A stretch of DNA of 30,066 bases from Scleroderma bovista (Eukaryota > Basidiomycota > Agaricomycetes > Boletales > Sclerodermataceae), in assembly GCA_037178675.1 (NCBI GenBank), contig JAYMGJ010000214.1, positions 1-30,066 on the forward strand, written 5' to 3'. Both the position numbers and the translations under genes were made by a program. The notes beneath the pieces are model-generated. The model made no database searches. It saw only the letters and a list, made by a program, of their open reading frames with translations, and was not told where the DNA came from. This document shows, one piece after another, positions 1 to 10,300 of the stretch. Each line of letters begins with the position of its first letter. The first letter of the stretch is position 1.

Positions 1-1
1 G

Positions 2-658
2 AGGGCTCCGCTTTTTGTTGCCGGGGTACGCAACCCACTCCCCTGCTTCTCGGGTTCGGACATGCGGATATGCGAGCCAGTGGCTAGAACGCCCATCCCT
101 GTGCACCCTGCTGTGCCTCCGGGGCTTGGACTCGAGCACTTATGTGCTACTGACCCTCCTGTTTGCACATTAGGTGTACAAGCTATTCCCGAGCAACCAG
201 AAGTGCTCAATCTGGGGCCATCGCTCCCCTTTACAGAGACAGACGATAGCGATGAGATGCTAGCTGAGGAGCTCGTTACGCACCCAGCTCAGGAGCAACG
301 TGAGCGCGCGGAGGGGAGGGAAGGCACCCAAAACGTGTTGGACCCGATCCCTGAAGTGCTTGTATCTGCGCACAACCCGTGCGATGTCAAGAAGAGTCGA
401 GATGCGATTTCGGTGTATAGTGACTCAGAGGAGAGTGTCGAACATGCGCTTGAGAGTGCTTATATGTTCAACGGGTTTGATGGTATTGTATCCGCAACAC
501 GAGAGGCCGCTTCCTATTTCTCTTCCGATTATTCGTGCACTCCTGCGCACCTTGTGCCAATCCAGCTGACTGACCCTTCCGCAACAGATACCGCGCATCT
601 GCGGGGTGAGCCTCCCCCTTGGCTCGGAGATCTATCCCCGGTGGCGCGTGATAATTAA
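2..658 (+). CDS. 3' end of an unrecognised protein gene, cut by the window edge
   Basis: The frame is open from the left edge of the window to a TAA at 656-658, so this is probably the last exon of a gene that begins outside; the ATG at 62 is only the first one visible. The protein part is rich in Pro, Ser, Glu and Asp, with an acidic stretch (residues about 58-85 from the ATG at 62) and a Ser/Glu patch (SDSEES). I see no domain or catalytic motif and recognise no family. The non-coding, repeat-rich DNA that follows would suit the tail of a retroelement ORF lying before a long LTR, but this is inference only. Confidence 0.4.
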   Translation, partial: RAPLFVAGVRNPLPCFSGSDMRICEPVARTPIPVHPAVPPGLGLEHLCATDPPVCTLGVQAIPEQPEVLNLGPSLPFTETDDSDEMLAEELVTHPAQEQRERAEGREGTQNVLDPIPEVLVSAHNPCDVKKSRDAISVYSDSEESVEHALESAYMFNGFDGIVSATREAASYFSSDYSCTPAHLVPIQLTDPSATDTAHLRGEPPPWLGDLSPVARDN

Positions 659-1680
659 ATGCGCAGTGTATAGGTGTCCCATTGCCCCTGGCATCCCTCT
701 CGGACTGGTTCCTCTTTCATCGGACAACGCATTCTTTAGTTATTAACCCTACACAGACACTCTCTACTGCGCGCATTTCACATCTTAGTGTTCCCTCAGT
801 CCCCCTTCTCGCTCTCATTTTATATCAAAGACACTCTACCTATTCTCTCTACTGCTCTGCACTCGCTTCCTATGGACAAAGTCAAAACAAAAACAAAATA
901 AAAATAAAAAGAATAAAGTCAGTTCCTACGTTACCTGTTTGTTTCCAGTCTCTTTCCACACCTGTTTTAATCGTGCTATGCACCCGTCTCCCACTCCTTG
1001 GTCATACTTCCGTTTTCCGCTCATACTATAGCCGCAAAAATCATTTCCGCCCTTACTGTACATGCACACTCTTGTCTCGGACATACCATACGTTAGTGCT
1101 CTCGTTTTGTTTTGTTTCTCTTATGTTTTTCGGAAGCTGTGGGTTTATTTTGGTGGATAGGTGCGAGGGTATTAAGAGAGGTAAAAGCGGAGTAGAGCGG
1201 ACAGATAGGAAAGGTAGAGTGACGAGGAGATCCATGGACCCAGGACCCGAACGAACCGGAGACCCCCACTTGCGCGATATGCAGTCCTGCCCCCCCCTTG
1301 CGATCTCATGCGCCCTTCTCATATTTATTCCCGACTCGCATTTAGTAGCCACGAAAGGTGCAACCTGGAGGTGATGTCCAAGCGAGCAGCAGGCTCCCCT
1401 TCATGCGCAGTGATCGTCTGTGTAGTGTCTGGGACTGCTGGATGTGAAGGATATCATCCCCTAGGGAGCACGCTACCAGATGTGCAGAGCAACATTGCTA
1501 GGTGGAGTGGCCCTCCCTCCCATCCCTAGAAGTTTGTAGGGTGGTGTTCACTTACATGTTCGCTTCTTGAGTAGGAGCATGACCGAGGACGGTCACTTTC
1601 TAAAGACCCCGGGAGGTGTAGAGACACATGCGTCTCTAGGTGCACATATACCGATCAGTATTCACCCGAACTCGCTCGTG
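659..1680. other. Non-coding stretch with an A-rich tract; possible start of a long LTR
   Basis: No convincing gene is visible. A long plus-strand frame exists at 682-1374, but it has no ATG near its start and its composition is that of pyrimidine-rich DNA read as Ser/Leu/Thr. An A-rich tract lies at about 882-918. At 1366-1380 the sequence CTGGAGG is followed by TGATGTCC. A purine-rich run followed by TG is how 3' LTRs of Ty3-type elements often begin, so an LTR could start near 1373. No matching second copy is in the window to prove it. Confidence 0.35.
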
Positions 1681-2705
1681 CTACTCAGCACAGCCACCCG
1701 CACCCAACCCGCACGAGAGCTCTCCAATGCGCAGCTTGGTACACCCAATAGGGTCCTGCGAAGGTCCCGCATGAGTAGCTATTCCCTATTTCTTCCTGCG
1801 AGCGTCGCGATCACTCGGAATAGCTTCGGGTCTGTTTGGACTAGTCCGCGCTACTCAGCTCAGCCACCCGCACCCAACCCGCACGAGAGCTCTCCGGTGC
1901 ACAGCTTGGTACACCCAATAGGGTCCTGCGAAGGTCCCGCATGAGTAGCTATTCCCTATTTCTTCCTGCGAGCGTCGCGATCACTCGGAATAGCTTCGGG
2001 TCTGTTTGGACTAGTCCGCGCTACTCAGCACAGCCACCCGCACCCTACCCGCACGAGAACTCTCCAATGCGCAGCTTGGTACACCCGATAGGGCCCTGCG
2101 AAGGTGCAAGCCCGCATGAGTAGCTATTCCCTATCTCTTCCTGCGAGCGTCGCGATCACTCGGAATAGCTTCGGGTCTGTTTGGACTAGTCCGCGCTACT
2201 CAGCACAGCCACCCGCACCCTACCCGCACGAGAGCTCTCCAATGCGCAGCTTGGTACACCCGATAGGGCCCTGCGAAGGTCCCGCATGAGTAGCTATTCC
2301 CTATCTCTTCCTGCGAGCGTCGCGATCACTCGGAATAGCTTCGGGTCTGTTTGGACTAGTCCGCGCTACTCAGCACAGCCACCCGCACCCAACCCGCACG
2401 AGAGCTCTCCGGTGCGCAGCTTGGTACACCCAATAGGGTCCTGCGAAGGTCCCGCATGAGTAGCTATTCCCTATCTCTTCCTGCGAGCGTCGCGATCACT
2501 CGGAATAGCTTCGGGTCTGTTTGGACTAGTCCACGCCACTCAGCACAGCCACCCGCACCCTACCCGCACGAGAGTTCTCCAATGCGCAGCTTGGTACACC
2601 CGATAGGGCCCTGCGAAGGTCCTGCATGCATAGCTCATCCCTATCCCTTCCTGACTGTCTCAGTCACTTGGAGTAGCATCGAGTCGCACTACTACATCGC
2701 ATCGG
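1681..2705. repeat. Tandem array, six copies of a ~170 bp unit
   Basis: Copies start at 1681, 1851, 2021, 2196, 2366 and 2536, each opening with a variant of CTACTCAGCACAGCCACCC. The spacing is 170 bp, except for one 175 bp unit that contains an extra GCAAG near 2106. Copies are more than 90% identical, apart from the last, whose second half (from about 2626) drifts. In each unit an open frame starting MSSYS ends in TGA overlapping the ATG of the next unit (ATGA). Because 170 is not a multiple of three, each frame restarts at -1. This looks like a by-product of the period rather than a gene. Confidence 0.92.
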
Positions 2706-2856
2706 GTCGCGCTACATTGCATCGGGTCACGCTACATTGCATCGGGTCGCGCTACATTGCATCGGGTCGCATTGCATCGGGTCGGGTCACTCTCCTGCAT
2801 AGGGTCTCGCTGCATAGGGCCGCATCGCACTGCATAGGGTCGCACTACATAGGGTT
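2699..2856. repeat. 20 bp satellite directly following the 170 bp array
   Basis: Three near-perfect copies of GCATCGGGTCGCGCTACATT start at 2699, 2719 and 2739. They are followed by shortened, degenerate copies (GCATCGGGTC, then GCATAGGGTC) to about 2856. The block continues straight out of the decayed sixth copy of the 170 bp array, so the two arrays may have grown from one another by slippage. Confidence 0.85.
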
Positions 2857-3240
2857 TGCTCTCCACTTCTCTTCCTGTCACTTTAGCTTCTGCCTTTGTG
2901 TCCCTCAGCCTTTCCCCTCGCTTTAGCATCCCTGACAGCTGTCATTATGTTAGTATTACGTTCCCTCTTAGCGCTGTCATCCTCTCTCCTTCTCTTCGGG
3001 TCGCTTGTACCCTTCCCCCTGGATTAGGCTTCAGTATATAGCCCTAGTCCTCACAAAAATAAGAAGTTTCTTTTCCGCCCCCATCTGAGTGTCTAAGTGC
3101 GAGTTCTGTTGTTTCTGGTGTTTCTCTGTTGTTTCTCTCGTGTCCTGCCGCTCTCTCTTTGTTTTCTGACGACCCTAGACGACCCTATTCGGTGCTCCGA
3201 CGATTTCCGGTGGATCCCGCTATTCCCAGCTCTCCCTAGC
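2857..3240. other. Non-coding, pyrimidine-rich; TATA-like promoter site at 3034-3041
   Basis: No gene is visible. A TATA-like element (GTATATAG) at 3034-3041 is followed by C/T-rich DNA of the sort found around fungal transcription starts. If 1373 onward is an LTR, this would be its promoter, firing rightwards, but no gag or primer-binding site that I can name follows it. The next recognisable coding sequence is a transposon remnant. Confidence 0.35.
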
Positions 3241-3428
3241 GCGTGTCTACACACACTAGGCAACCTCCCTACTCCCTAGTCGCGCACTCCCTGCGCATTT
3301 TCGCTGCGCTCCTCACCCCTACTCTGCTCTCTCTCGACTCCCGGAACCTCCGAGTGCGCTCCTGCGCTCTATTCTCCTTAGCTCCCCTAGTCAAGCCAGA
3401 CCAGGTCTCCTTGGGCGGACACCCATTT

Positions 3429-4433
3429 TCGCGCCTTCAAGGGACTCACCCCCTACACCGGCACCTTGATCACAGGGAAAAATGTTCTCAGTTTGATCTC
3501 ACCACACAGCTCACGTCTATTGAGGGGGGATCTTGGGAAGACGATGGAGATCAAGAGGACCAAGAGCATGAGCACAAGCCCGACATGGGAGCACTCCATA
3601 TTTCTTCCACTCAAAAAATTGTCAACTATTTTGAAACTGCCAAAATGATGGCTGGCGGTGTCGTTCTCGATGCTGTACGCCCCCATAGAATCTTCTCCTC
3701 TTCGACGACTGCATTCCGCCTGGCTGTCAAGCCATCGTTGAGGGTCTCCACTGATGAGGCTGCAGACATGTATAGTCTACCAGACCTACCATCAGCCATT
3801 ACTGACTATCTTTCGCGCGCTGATTGCTCAGTCGAAATAACTAATCCCTCTGCTGAGAGGATTCAAGTTTGGTTCAAGGTTCGAGTCCAGCTCCCAAATT
3901 ATCACGACATGCAGTCGCTTGAACCACCCCAAAGCCTCCTTGCCTTGCCTCCCTCGGCATGATCCCCAATCAGACGGTATGATTTCACAGTCATTAGCCA
4001 AACTGACGAAAGTGATTGGCCTTCAAGTGGGCTCAGAGGTATGTTTTGCAGCGCGATGTCCCAACCATATGTTCACCACCTTCCAGGGCACGTAGTAGTA
4101 CAAATTCGCCTCATCTTTTGCCTTCTTCGGAGTGACACGTTCCTCGCATACGTTCAACACTTCAATACCATATCCCCTCCTCCTTCGTGCGATTCAACCG
4201 ACGGTGCTGCTGGCATGCACATTTTGAAACGTGCGATCAGGAGGGATGGCGGCCGAGTTGGATATGTCATTCCATTGCACCACATTCGTTCGCCGGCACA
4301 TCTCATTCCGCATTTTGGGAGAGAGGTGAATCCTCGTCTAACACGCCACACATCCTATGAACTATCAAATGAATTCTGGCTCAACAAATATTGGAACAAG
4401 CAGTTTTTTTACACATTATCACTTAGTTCCTAG
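3429..4433 (+). pseudogene. C-terminal remnant of a Plavaka-type (KDZ-related) transposon protein
   Basis: The recognisable part starts at about 3429 with the motif HLDHREKCSQFDL and runs to TAG at 4431-4433. Other landmarks are the YLSR...IQVWFKVRVQ stretch, GHVVVQIRLIF and a conserved tail (GMHILKR...VIPL...LIPHFGRE...FWLNKYW). I know these from the C-terminus of large Agaricomycete Plavaka-type transposon proteins, whose full length is near 1,000 residues; the transposase core is missing here. A 48 nt GT-AG intron at 4039-4086 splices cleanly from LRG into HVVVQ. A single in-frame TGA at 3960-3962 breaks the frame between PPSA and SPIRRYD. The frame is open further upstream to 3243, but that part does not look like this family. 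The family name rests on memory of motifs. Confidence 0.62.
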
Positions 4434-4514
4434 TCATTACTACGTGTTACTTCCTTTTGTGCTATATACCATAGGTGTAACAATGGAATAACTTGTTGAT
4501 CTCAGTCTTCCAAC

Positions 4515-5313
4515 ATGCCCGCATACCATGCAGCAACACAAAACACACCTCTGAAATTCAAAACCAACTCTGTTCCGAGCTCAGGAAAGGTTTTCAAGAC
4601 AGAAAACATCAACCGAGAGCTTCTGGCTGAACTGGAAGATGCCACTCTGGAGGAAGAAGACCTCATCGTCAGTAGTAACCCTTCTCATTATATCTTGCAT
4701 CAATGCCACAGCGTATCGAACCATTTTCTGCAAGCGAAGGGCTTGCTGCTCAAGATCACATCGCTAATGCTCATAAATGAGAGTCTTTACCGTAACAGTT
4801 GCTGGGAGCCACTGGTTATACCCCACTTTCTTAGGTATACTGGCTCATCGCAGCCTCGGCGAGGTCACTTAGGTTCTAGACACAAAACTATCCGCAGGCT
4901 TATCCCCAAGACTTTGCAGGAGGAGATTATTGAAGGGACCTTCTTGCCTACCACTGGTGACGAAGAAAGTGGTGTTGCGAAGTGGTTGAATAAAGTTATA
5001 CGAGCCTTGCTGGCTCTTTGCCCTACTCGCCCTGCTGTCCCTGCAGCAGCCACCTCTGGCAGGGTAACACGCTCCAGTACCGCCAAATCGATTGCGACAC
5101 CTTTGCGCTCTTGGTTCTGGGAGACATCGCACAAACCTATTCCAGATGGCCCAATGTTATTGAAGCCAGACTTGGTCCTGCGGGAGACTTTCGATCCACT
5201 TGCTTTTGGTCCGCAAGAGCTCTCTTGGAAAGGAGTTGTTTCCTTCATGGAACTCACATCTATGTCATACTCTCGATCTCCTGATATACGGACCATGCAC
5301 AACAGCATCATAC
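4515..5313 (+). pseudogene. FunK1-type protein kinase, 5' part, interrupted by a retrotransposon
   Basis: It begins at ATG 4515. FunK1 N-terminal landmarks are the NINRELLAELEDATLEEEDL block (residues about 33-51) and, before the break, KPDLVL followed by WKGVVSFMELTS. The frame runs into the LTR at 5314, where it meets a stop at 5337-5339. A 44 nt GT-AG intron at 4668-4711 and another boundary near 4760-4800 are possible; I could not settle the internal exons. FunK1 kinases are a large Agaricomycete-specific expansion with largely unknown substrates. The matching kinase core is at 13155-14842. Excising 5314-13149 and one CATAC puts both halves in the same frame, so the gene was whole before the insertion. 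As it stands it could make only a truncated protein without a catalytic core. Confidence 0.82.
5309..5313. repeat. Target-site duplication CATAC, left copy
   Basis: CATAC lies directly left of the LTR that begins TGTCAAG at 5314. The same five bases directly follow the right LTR at 13150-13154. A 5 bp duplication is usual for Ty3/gypsy integrases. Confidence 0.93.
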
Positions 5314-5940
5314 TGTCAAGTCTGGATCTACTCCAGTAGGGGGTCCAGTCAAGTCTGGACAAAAGCGGACGAAGGAGGAGGGCAGATGCTGGACAAGAGA
5401 TTAGTCTGGCCAGAGTTGGTGACCGATTGGGTTCAACGACTAAGGACAACAAGCATTGACCCCTTGCGTAGGTTCCAGTCAAGGGGAGGAGACGGAGATG
5501 GATGAGAACAGGAGTAGTGACTTATGTTGATTTCAGACTGAGGTCTACAAGGTAAACTAGAGGGTACTTATACTAAGTAGAAACTAGGGTCAAGTACATA
5601 CGGTGACAAGTAAACAACCTAATAGCGGACAAGGGATGACCAGAGTTAGGACTAGGTCAGGTCCGGTGAAAATAAAGTCAGGACTGGGTAAAATAAATCA
5701 GGTCCGGTGAAAATGCTACAAGGTATAGGATATATCGAGTTCACAGAGAACTCACATCAAGGCAGGGTAGACGGCGAGGTGTAGTAAGAGCGAATGGAGT
5801 ATAGACCAAGGGTCGTAGTTAGCGGAAGGTTATCTGCGCGACCGTGACCGGAGTAACTGAGAACGACCGGAGTTGAGCTATGGGGCTGCAATGCGACCAG
5901 AGTAACCGGATAAGATCTGGAGTTGGACATGGTCGTAACA
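5314..5940 (-). repeat. 3' LTR of the Ty3/gypsy element (627 bp)
   Basis: It runs TGTCAAG...CGTAACA on the plus strand, so TGTTACG...CTTGACA in element orientation. Compared with the other LTR it holds 41 extra bases between two copies of CAGGTCCGGTGAAAAT (about 5657-5714). It also shows about 23 base differences by hand count, of which all but one are transitions. Several CCGG sites of the partner are CCAG or CTGG here. Read on the plus strand, this LTR lies directly upstream of the antisense gene. Confidence 0.95.
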
Positions 5941-5953
5941 GTATCCCCCCTTT
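5941..5953 (-). other. Polypurine tract beside the 3' LTR
   Basis: Read in element orientation, AAAGGGGGGATAC stands immediately before the LTR start TGTTACG. A purine tract here is the primer for plus-strand DNA synthesis, and it independently confirms that the element lies in minus orientation. Confidence 0.85.
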
Positions 5954-6048
5954 AGGGGCCAAACCCATGAGGCCCCAATGAGGCTGTCGTGTGGTCACCT
6001 AGAACAATGTGGAGTCCAGAGTGAATGTCTGAGTACGAATTTTGGGTC

Positions 6049-6054
6049 TATAAA
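6049..6054 (+). promoter_or_regulatory. TATA box of the antisense gene
   Basis: TATAAA (in GTCTATAAAGATCAG) lies 54 bp before the ATG at 6108 and is followed by a pyrimidine-rich stretch (CTTTTTTACCCCCAG) suited to transcription start. It lies inside the element, between the LTR and the coding region, so the gene appears to have a promoter of its own. The motif match is direct; its activity is inferred. Confidence 0.6.
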
Positions 6055-6107
6055 GATCAGACCGGTTTTGCTTTTTTACCCCCAGTTCCCTGCCTTTGAT
6101 TTTGAAT

Positions 6108-7158
6108 ATGTCTGACACTGCCAAGTCCACCACCCCCACTGTCCCCTCTGCGGTCAAGTCCAAGGACTGGACCAAGGCGTCAACACCGGAGCTCCAGTCT
6201 GGTAGCGAAGACGAGGCAGCTGTCCTCAATGCCAAGACGAAGGAGAGGCGTCGACGCAAGCAGATCAAGAGGGAGGAGAAACAACGCCGGGAAGAGGCGG
6301 AGAGGCGAGCGCGCGAAGAGGCAGAGGCAAGAGCTCGCGAGGAGGTGGAGCGTAGGGCAAGGGAGGAGGCAGAGTGCCAAGCGCGTGAGCAGGCGGAGAA
6401 GGACCAGGCAGAGGTGCAGCGGAGGGCTGCAGAGGTTGCCACGAGACAGAAGGCACTGGCGCAGGAGGTGTCAAAGAAGAGGATGAGGGAGGAGCCGGAG
6501 GCAGGTCCGAGTGGTGACCGGAGTGAGGAAGTCCGGTAAGTAGTCTTTATCTTCCTTTATGATTTTTCATTAATTTCCTGGCAGGTGCATTCGTTGTGCC
6601 AAGCACAAGGCCAAGTGCGAGTGGGACCCTGAAAAGCCCAAGCAACGCGCGTGCATGAAGTGTGCTGGGCTCAAGGAGCGGTGCAAGTGGCCGGAGGTGG
6701 GAGGTCCGGGTCCGGTAGTGGACAAAGGGAAGGGCAAGGTGAAGGAGGTCACAACGTCGCCGCGAGGAGGGGAGAAGCGAAAAAAGAAGAAGACGGTCGT
6801 GAAGGTGGTTGACGACGACGACGACATCGTCGAGGTACCAGGGCCATCTGGGCAACGGTCCGGGTTCGACCCTGGACCGTTCCTAGAGCAGCTGGACAGG
6901 CTGACCAGAACGGTGGAAGAGATGACCAGACAGATGTGCTGGGTAGTGGATGCCACCCGCTCTGTGGCCAAAGGAAACGAGCAGCTGACGGCCGGCCTCG
7001 AGACCTTTCTCGAGGAGTGCCAATTCTTCACGGCGCCCTGGGACGAAGACGAGGAGTCAGAGGATAGCGAGGCGGAAGTCGACCTGGAGGAGGTCGAACA
7101 AGAAGTCCAGGGGCTCCATGAGGAGCAGGAGAACCCTGGCAGTGCTGTGCCGGAGTAA
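6108..7158 (+). CDS. Antisense gene of the retrotransposon: coiled-coil protein with a Zn(II)2Cys6-type cluster
   Basis: Two exons, 6108-6535 and 6585-7158, join across a 49 nt GTAAG...CAG intron and give 333 residues ending in TAA. Residues about 46-128 form a very charged Arg/Glu/Ala-rich coiled coil. Exon 2 opens exactly at the first Cys of C-x2-C-x6-C-x11-C-x2-C-x6-C (C144, C147, C154, C166, C169, C176), which fits the fungal zinc-cluster consensus. Each half has C-x-W after its third Cys. A basic KRKKKK (207-212, likely nuclear localisation), five Asp (219-223), a second helical segment (about 240-290) and an acidic tail follow. The gene converges on pol, 174 bp from its end. Unlike gag and pol it has no stop or frameshift. 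DNA binding and a transcriptional role are inferred from the cysteine pattern. ATG 6108 is the first in-frame ATG. Confidence 0.82.
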
Positions 7159-7332
7159 GTGGTCCGGTACGGACCTTGTAAATAGAATGTAAATTAGTTT
7201 TACTTTTGTTTTTATAAGAGGAAACTGGACTGAGAGACAGAGTGAGTGATATTAAGTTTGAGACTGATAGGAGAGATTGAGAGTGAAACAGGGAGGAGAG
7301 ACAGATAAGGGAAACAGAGGGCGAGAGTAATA

Positions 7333-10300
7333 CTACATGGACGCTAGTGGTCCGGATTTGTCCGGGTACTGGACATGATAATTTTCTAAGAGTTCCGTTG
7401 CGTTGCCAAGTTCGGTGGCAAGTAGCCATGATGTTTCTTCGTCAGTTCCCTCGTAACTGGACCATTGTACCAAGTAGAGCAACTTGCACGATTTGCGTTG
7501 ATGGTCAACCTTGGAGTCAAGGATTTCAGAGATCTCGAACTCCGGTTCACCATCTACTTCAACCGGTGGCGGAGGAGGTTGTATCCGGTCCGGTATGGTA
7601 TTGGGAATGGCCGGTTCGAGTTGGGAGATGTGGAAGACGGGTGAACTGCGTGCATGGAATCTGGAAGACGGAGGGTAAAGGAGAGTGAGCCTACTTGGGC
7701 TATCATAATGGTATACGGCCCAAGGTTCTTCTCCAATAGTTTTTTGGATGGTCGAGTTGACCGGAAGTATTTGGCTTTAACGTATACTTGATCGCCTACT
7801 TTGAAGTCCGGTGCCGGAGCACATTTGGCATCAGCCGGACCTTGGTAGTGGAGTTGTGCATTAGCCATTTCTTCACGAAGGTATTGATGCAGTGACTCGA
7901 GGTCGACTACGTAGTCACGAGCCTGTGCAGAGGTCATATTGTGTTCTGGGTAGACAGAAATGTTAGGGTGGTAGCCCTTGTTAGCGAAGAACGGAGAGAC
8001 TCCAGTGGTAGCACTAGGTGCGTTGTTGTAAGCGAACTCCGCCAATGGGAGTAGGTCCGCCCAGTTGTCCTGCTGGTAGTTGCAGTAGATCCGGAGGTAC
8101 TGTTCAAGGGTCTGGTTAGACCACTCTGTCTGGCCATCGCCCTCTGGGTGGTAACCGGAGGTGAAATGGAGGCGCATGTCGAGGGCCTTTCCAAGTGACC
8201 AGAAGAAGTGTGAGACAAACTTGGTACCGCGATCTGAGGTGACGTGGGCGGGGACACCGTGCTTGGAGAACACATGGAGTAAGAAGAGCTTTGCGAGCTC
8301 CGGGCTAGTGATGGTGTCGTGAGTAGGAATGAATATGGCTTGTTTAGAAAGCCGGTCTACCACGACCAGAATGGCGGTAAAGCCAGTAGATGAAGGGAGT
8401 TGCTCAATGAAATCCATTGAGATGGAATTCCATGGCTTCTCCGGTACAGGGAGCTGTTTCAGCAGCCTGTAGGGTCTATGGCGCGGTGTCTTAGCTTGTG
8501 CGCAAGAGGTACAGGACCGGACGTAATCCTTGACGAAGGTCCGGAGACCAGGCCAAGTATACTCACGCCGGATTAGTTCTAGAGTCCGGTTTTGCCCAAA
8601 GTGACCAGCAAGTGGGTGGTTGTGTTGATACCGGAGTACCCGGAGACGGAGGTCATCCAAGTCCGGTACGTATATGCAACTGTCTAGTCGAAGGAATCCA
8701 GCCTCGTCTGTGGACCAACGAGAGTCCGGTGGATCTGTGAGGTGGACCTGGGCAATGGGATCAGAGGGTAGTGCAGAGAGGATGTCGCTATGGAGTGTTT
8801 CCATGTCCATGATCGTGACTGCACGGAGGACCGGAAACTCTAGGTAAGTAGCGCAAAGAGAATTAGAGAGCTGTTCTTGAGTGAACACTGGCCAGAGATT
8901 TTGGGGGTTAACCTGGGCGTAGCCACTATCCCCCTCTTTGGGGTAGATGTCCCATCGTCTAGTGAGAGCGTCCGGCTTGGCACCGAGTTTTCCGGGACGG
9001 AAACAAATGACGAGATTAAATTCAGACAGAAATTCAGACCACCGGGCTTGCCGGCGGGAAAGTACTTTTGAGGTGGAGAAATACTCGAGGTTTTTGTGGT
9101 CCGTGACAACATCGATAGGAGAGGCGGAGCCTTCAAGGTAATGGCACCAGTTCCGGAAAGCTTCAAAGATAGCAAGTAGTTCCTTATTGTGGGTGTCATA
9201 GTTCAGCTCCGGGGCAGTCAAAGTCTGGGAGTAGTACGCGACCGGATGGATCTCTCCGTCGGCGCAGGTAATAGACAAGATGCCAGCGACGGCATAGTCG
9301 GAGGCATCAGTTTCCACGATGATAGGGGTATCCAGAATGAAGTGTGTAAGGATGGGTGCAGTGGTGAAGGCATGCTTGAGAGCGTTGAAAGATCGTCGAC
9401 AGTCCTCGGAGAAGTTCCAAGGGGCGTCTTTCCAGGTGAGCTGGGTAAGAGGGACCACAATGTTGGAGTAGTTGAATATAAACTGGCGGTAGAAATTGGC
9501 AAAGCCCAAGAAGGACTGGATGTCTTTTACCTTTTGAGGTTCAGGCCAGTCGGAGATGGTTTGGATCTTGTCTGGAGACATAGTCAAACCGTCCAGAGAG
9601 AGGCGATAGCCAAGGTACTCTACCGAGTCTGAGTGGAACTCACATTTCTCTGGTTTGGCGAAGAGGCCATGTAACCGGAGTCGGCGGAGAACTTCCCAGA
9701 CATGCTGCTGGTGGGACTCCATATCCTCGGAGTAGATTAGGATGTTGTCGAGGTATACAACAACGCAGATGTCTAGCATGTCAGCGAAGATGGTGTTGAC
9801 AAAGCGCTGGAAGGCTGCCGGGGCGTTAGTGAGGCCAAAGGGCATTACTAACCACTCGTAGGACCCATAGCGCGTACGGAAGGCGGTCTTCCACTCGTCG
9901 CCCGGAGCAATCCAGACTAGATGGTACGTGTGCCAGAGATCGATCTTTGAATAGATTTTAGCACAGCTAGGTGAGTCCAAAAGATCAGAGATTAGGGGGA
10001 GTGGATAGTGATCCTTCTTGGTAATTTTGTTTAGGCCCCGGAAGTCAACACAGAGGCGGAGTGAGCCATCCTTCTTCTTTACGAAGAGGACCGGAGCAGC
10101 GTGGGAGGAGGCGGTAGGACGGATGAAACCTGTATTAAGATTCTCGTCGATGAAGGTCCAGAGAGCGGAGAGCTCGACCGGAGACAGTGAGTAGAGAGTT
10201 CCCAAAGGTGGAGAGGTACCTTCTTTGAGGTCGATCTTCAGATCGTACTCGCGATGCGGGGGAAGTTCAGAGGCCTTTGCCTTACTGAACACATCTGCAT

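Noticed and set aside
682..1374. 230-codon plus-strand open frame
   Set aside because: It has no ATG near its start and its Ser/Leu/Thr/Arg composition follows from C/T-rich DNA. No motif was seen.
3878..3888. GGTTCGAGTCC, a perfect tRNA B-box
   Set aside because: It lies in the coding sequence of the Plavaka remnant (WFKVRVQ), and no A-box or cloverleaf is found upstream.
5999..6442. Minus-strand frame opposite the coiled coil (Ser/Ala/Arg-rich)
   Set aside because: It is a shadow of the repetitive Glu/Arg codons of the antisense gene, and that strand lies between pol and the LTR with no start context.
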